Made by a program: the position numbers and the translations under genes. A model generated the notes under the pieces. The model did no database searches, was not told the DNA's origin, and saw only the letters and a program-made list of their open reading frames with translations. From Amphiduros pacificus (taxonomy: Eukaryota > Annelida > Polychaeta > Phyllodocida > Hesionidae), in the NCBI GenBank assembly GCA_949316495.1, contig OX439010.1, positions 1,927,001 to 1,991,000 of the forward strand: a stretch of 64,000 nt of DNA, read 5' to 3'. Each line of letters begins with the position of its first letter. The stretch's first letter is position 1. Positions 61,871 to 64,000 of this stretch are shown here, in pieces.

Positions 61871-64000
61871 ACGTCAGAAAGGGGCCAAATTTTGGTTTTG
61901 AAATTTTTCAAGAATACGTGCTGATCACTACAGCCTCCAAAAAAATCAAAGATGTGCATTGGGGTGAGATACACCTTAAAATAAAATTTCAGAGCCACCC
62001 AATCGATTTGTGACGTGCCGATGATCAACGGCAGCGTCACACCGGGGCCAAATATTAGTTTTGAATTTTTCAAGAATACATGCTGATCACTACAGCCTCC
62101 AAAAAAATCAAAGATGTGCATTGGGGTGAGATACACCTTCAAACAATTTTTCAGAGCGAGCTGAGCGATTTCTGACGTGCCGGTGATCAACGGCAGCGTC
62201 AGAAAGGGGCCAAATATTGGTTTTGAATTTTTCCAGAATACATGCTGATCACTACAGCCTCCAAAAAAATCAAAGATGTGCATTGGGGTGAGATACACCT
62301 TCAAACAATTTTTCGGAGCGAGCTGAGCGATTTCTGACGTGCCGGTTATCAACGGTAACGTCAGAAAGGGGCCAAATATTGGTTTTGAATTTTTCAAGAA
62401 TACATGCTGATCACTACAGCCTCCAAAAAAATCAAAGATGTGCATTGGGGTGAGATACACCTTCACACAATTTTTCAGAGCGACCTGAGCGATTTCTGAC
62501 GTGCCGTTGATCAACGGTAACGTCAGAAAGGGGCCAAATATTGGTTTTGAATTTTTCAAGAATACATGCTGATCACTACAGCCTCCAAAAAAATCAAAGA
62601 TGTGCATTGGGGTGAGATACACCTTCAAACAATTTTTCAGAGCGAGCTGAGCGATTTCTGACGTGCCGGTGATCAACGGTTACGTCAGAAAGGGGCCAAA
62701 TATTGGTTTTGAAATTTTTCAAGAATACATGCTGATCACTACAGCCTCCAAAAAAAATCAAAGATGTGCATTGGGGTGAGATACACCTTCAAACAATTTT
62801 TCAGAGCGAGCTGAGCGATTTCTGACGTGCCGGTGATCAACGGCAGCGTCAGAAAGGGGCCAAATATTGGTTTTGAATTTTTCCAGAATACATGCTGATC
62901 ACTACAGCCTCCAAAAAAATCAAAGATGTGCATTGGGGTGAGATACACCTTAAAATAAAATTTCATAGCCACCCAATCGATTTGTGACGTGCCGATGATC
63001 AACGGCAGCGTCACACCGGGGCCAAATATTAGTTTTGAATTTTTCAAGAATACATGCTGATCACTACAGCCTCCAAAAAAATCAAAGATGTGCATTGGGG
63101 TGAGATACACCTTCAAACAATTTTTCGGAGCGAGCTGAGCGATTTCTGACGTGCCGGTGATCAACGGTTACGTCAGAAAGGGGCCAAATTTTGGTTTTGA
63201 AATTTTTCAAGAATATGTGCTGATCACTACAGCCTCCAAAAAAATCAAAGATGTGCATTGGGGTGAGATACACCTTCAAACAATTTTTCAGAGCGAGCTG
63301 AGCGATTTGTGACGTGCCGGTGATCAACGGCAGCGTCAGAAAGGGGCCAAATATTGGTTTTGAATTTTTCAAGAATACATGCTGATCACTACAGCCTCCA
63401 AAAAAATCAAAGATGTGCATTGGGGTGAGATACACCTTCAAACAATTTTTCAGAGCGAGCTGAGCGATTTCTGACGTGCCGGTGATCAACGGTAACGTCA
63501 GAAAGGGGCCAAATATTGGTTTTGAATTTTTCAAGAATACATGCTGATCACTACAGCCTCCAAAAAATTCAAAGATGTGCATTGGGGTGAGATACACCTT
63601 AAAATAAAATTTCATAGCCACCCAATCGATTTGTGACGTGCCGATGATCAACGGCAGCGTCACCCCGGGGCCAAATATTGGTTTTGAATTTTTCAAGAAT
63701 ACATGCTGATCACTACAGCCTCCAAAAAAATCAAAGATGTGCATTGGGGTGAGATACACCTTCAAACAATTTTTCAGAGCGAGCTGAGCGATTTCTGACG
63801 TGCCGGTGATCAACGGTAACGTCAGAAAGGGGCCAAATATTGGTTTTGAATTTTTCAGAATACATGCTGATCACTACAGCCTCCAAAAAAATCAAAGATG
63901 TGCATTGGGGTGAGATACACCTTCAAACAATTTTTCAGAGCGAGCTGAGCGATTTGTGACGTGCCGGTGATCAACGGCAGCGTCAGAAAGGGGCCAAATA

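Larger units (their letters stand above)
1..64000. repeat. Satellite DNA array, ~162-bp monomer, head to tail
   Basis: The landmark GATGTGCATTGGGG recurs about every 162 bp from one end to the other, for example at 1114 and 1276, always on the + strand. No unique sequence interrupts it and no inverted block was seen. Common lengths are 162 and 163 bp; 122 bp is a recurrent deletion form. The 163-bp forms come from one extra A or T in a homopolymer (GAAATTTTT for GAATTTTT, or an extra A in the A7 tract). Satellites of this length and organisation are typical of eukaryotic heterochromatin and centromeres; which of these applies here cannot be told from sequence alone. I do not recognise the family. 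Two TGATCA sites per monomer, 62 and 100 bp apart, are constant landmarks. Confidence 0.98.
56273..64000. repeat. Right copy of long-range repeat, part 2
   Basis: It is the counterpart of 7,938-13,394 with two expansions: 1,299 bp (tandem, below) and 973 bp of six extra monomers at about 60,898-61,870. Shared rare marks are GCCAGTGATC (56,542), A5-TTCAAAG (~56,624), ACGTTAGAAAGG (~59,763), GAATTATTCAAG, CACACTGGGG, CACTAAAGCC, CCAAAGAAATC (60,801) and GGTTATCAACGG (~62,343). Base 64,000 still matches 13,394. A private one-base loss is TTTTTCAGAATAC at ~63,857. Confidence 0.87.

Noticed and set aside
1-64000. CRISPR array (regular repeats)
   Set aside because: There are no unique spacers; the whole 162 bp repeats, and the period is far too long.
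1-64000. Transposable element, LTR or terminal inverted repeats as the source of the array
   Set aside because: I see no target-site duplication, element end, coding remnant or break in periodicity. The larger repeats are all multiples of monomers.
1-64000. tRNA, rRNA, rDNA spacer or telomeric repeats
   Set aside because: No cloverleaf, A/B box pair, rRNA-like sequence or short telomere-type repeat is visible in the monomer or at any joint.
1-64000. Inverted (head-to-head) blocks within the array
   Set aside because: The core landmark was seen only in the + orientation along the whole window.

Overview
The whole 64 kb window is satellite DNA. From the first base to the last it is a head-to-tail array of one ~162-bp monomer (about 395 copies), all in the same orientation. 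I see no unique sequence, recognisable gene, RNA gene or transposable element. Both ends fall inside a monomer, so the array continues on both sides. A long array of near-nucleosome-length monomers with nested higher-order repeats (HORs) indicates a eukaryotic nucleus, in centromeric, pericentromeric, subtelomeric or interstitial heterochromatin. I do not recognise the satellite and cannot name the species. Single-base changes of the CG-to-TG/CA type hint at a host that methylates CpG.

Monomer anatomy: counting from the G of GATGTGCATT, positions 113-162 plus 1-27 form a nearly invariant, CpG-free core of about 77 bp. Positions 28-112 form a variable, CpG-rich segment. That segment comes in a few recurring types (A, A', B, C, D) and carries an imperfect dyad (TGACG ... 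TGATCA ... CGTCA). Types A and B differ at one paired dyad position by a compensating C-G to G-C swap. A 122-bp monomer with a 40-bp internal deletion occurs 17 times, always with the same breakpoint. Eleven of these close a recurring 611-bp four-monomer cassette.

Layout: 1-7.9 kb is mixed, with a 1.9-kb block repeated at +4,303 bp. 7.9-13.1 kb is a mixed block. 13.1-20.8 kb is a regular six-monomer, 974-bp HOR. 20.8-27.7 kb is mixed, with short 323-bp and 649-bp tandem duplications. 27.7-31.8 kb is a 2,233-bp tandem. 32.0-35.0 kb is a 1,459-bp tandem. 34.96-52.56 kb is an 8.65-kb segment present twice in tandem and itself containing a 4,465-bp repeat. 52.84-64.0 kb is a second copy of the window's own first 13.4 kb. 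That copy lacks ~4.3 kb and has gained a 1,299-bp tandem duplication and a six-monomer (973-bp) stretch.

The history readable here is nested segmental duplication, probably by unequal exchange at offsets that are near-multiples of the monomer, with mosaic switching between monomer types. The long minus-strand open frames arise because 162 is divisible by three. They are not supported as genes.
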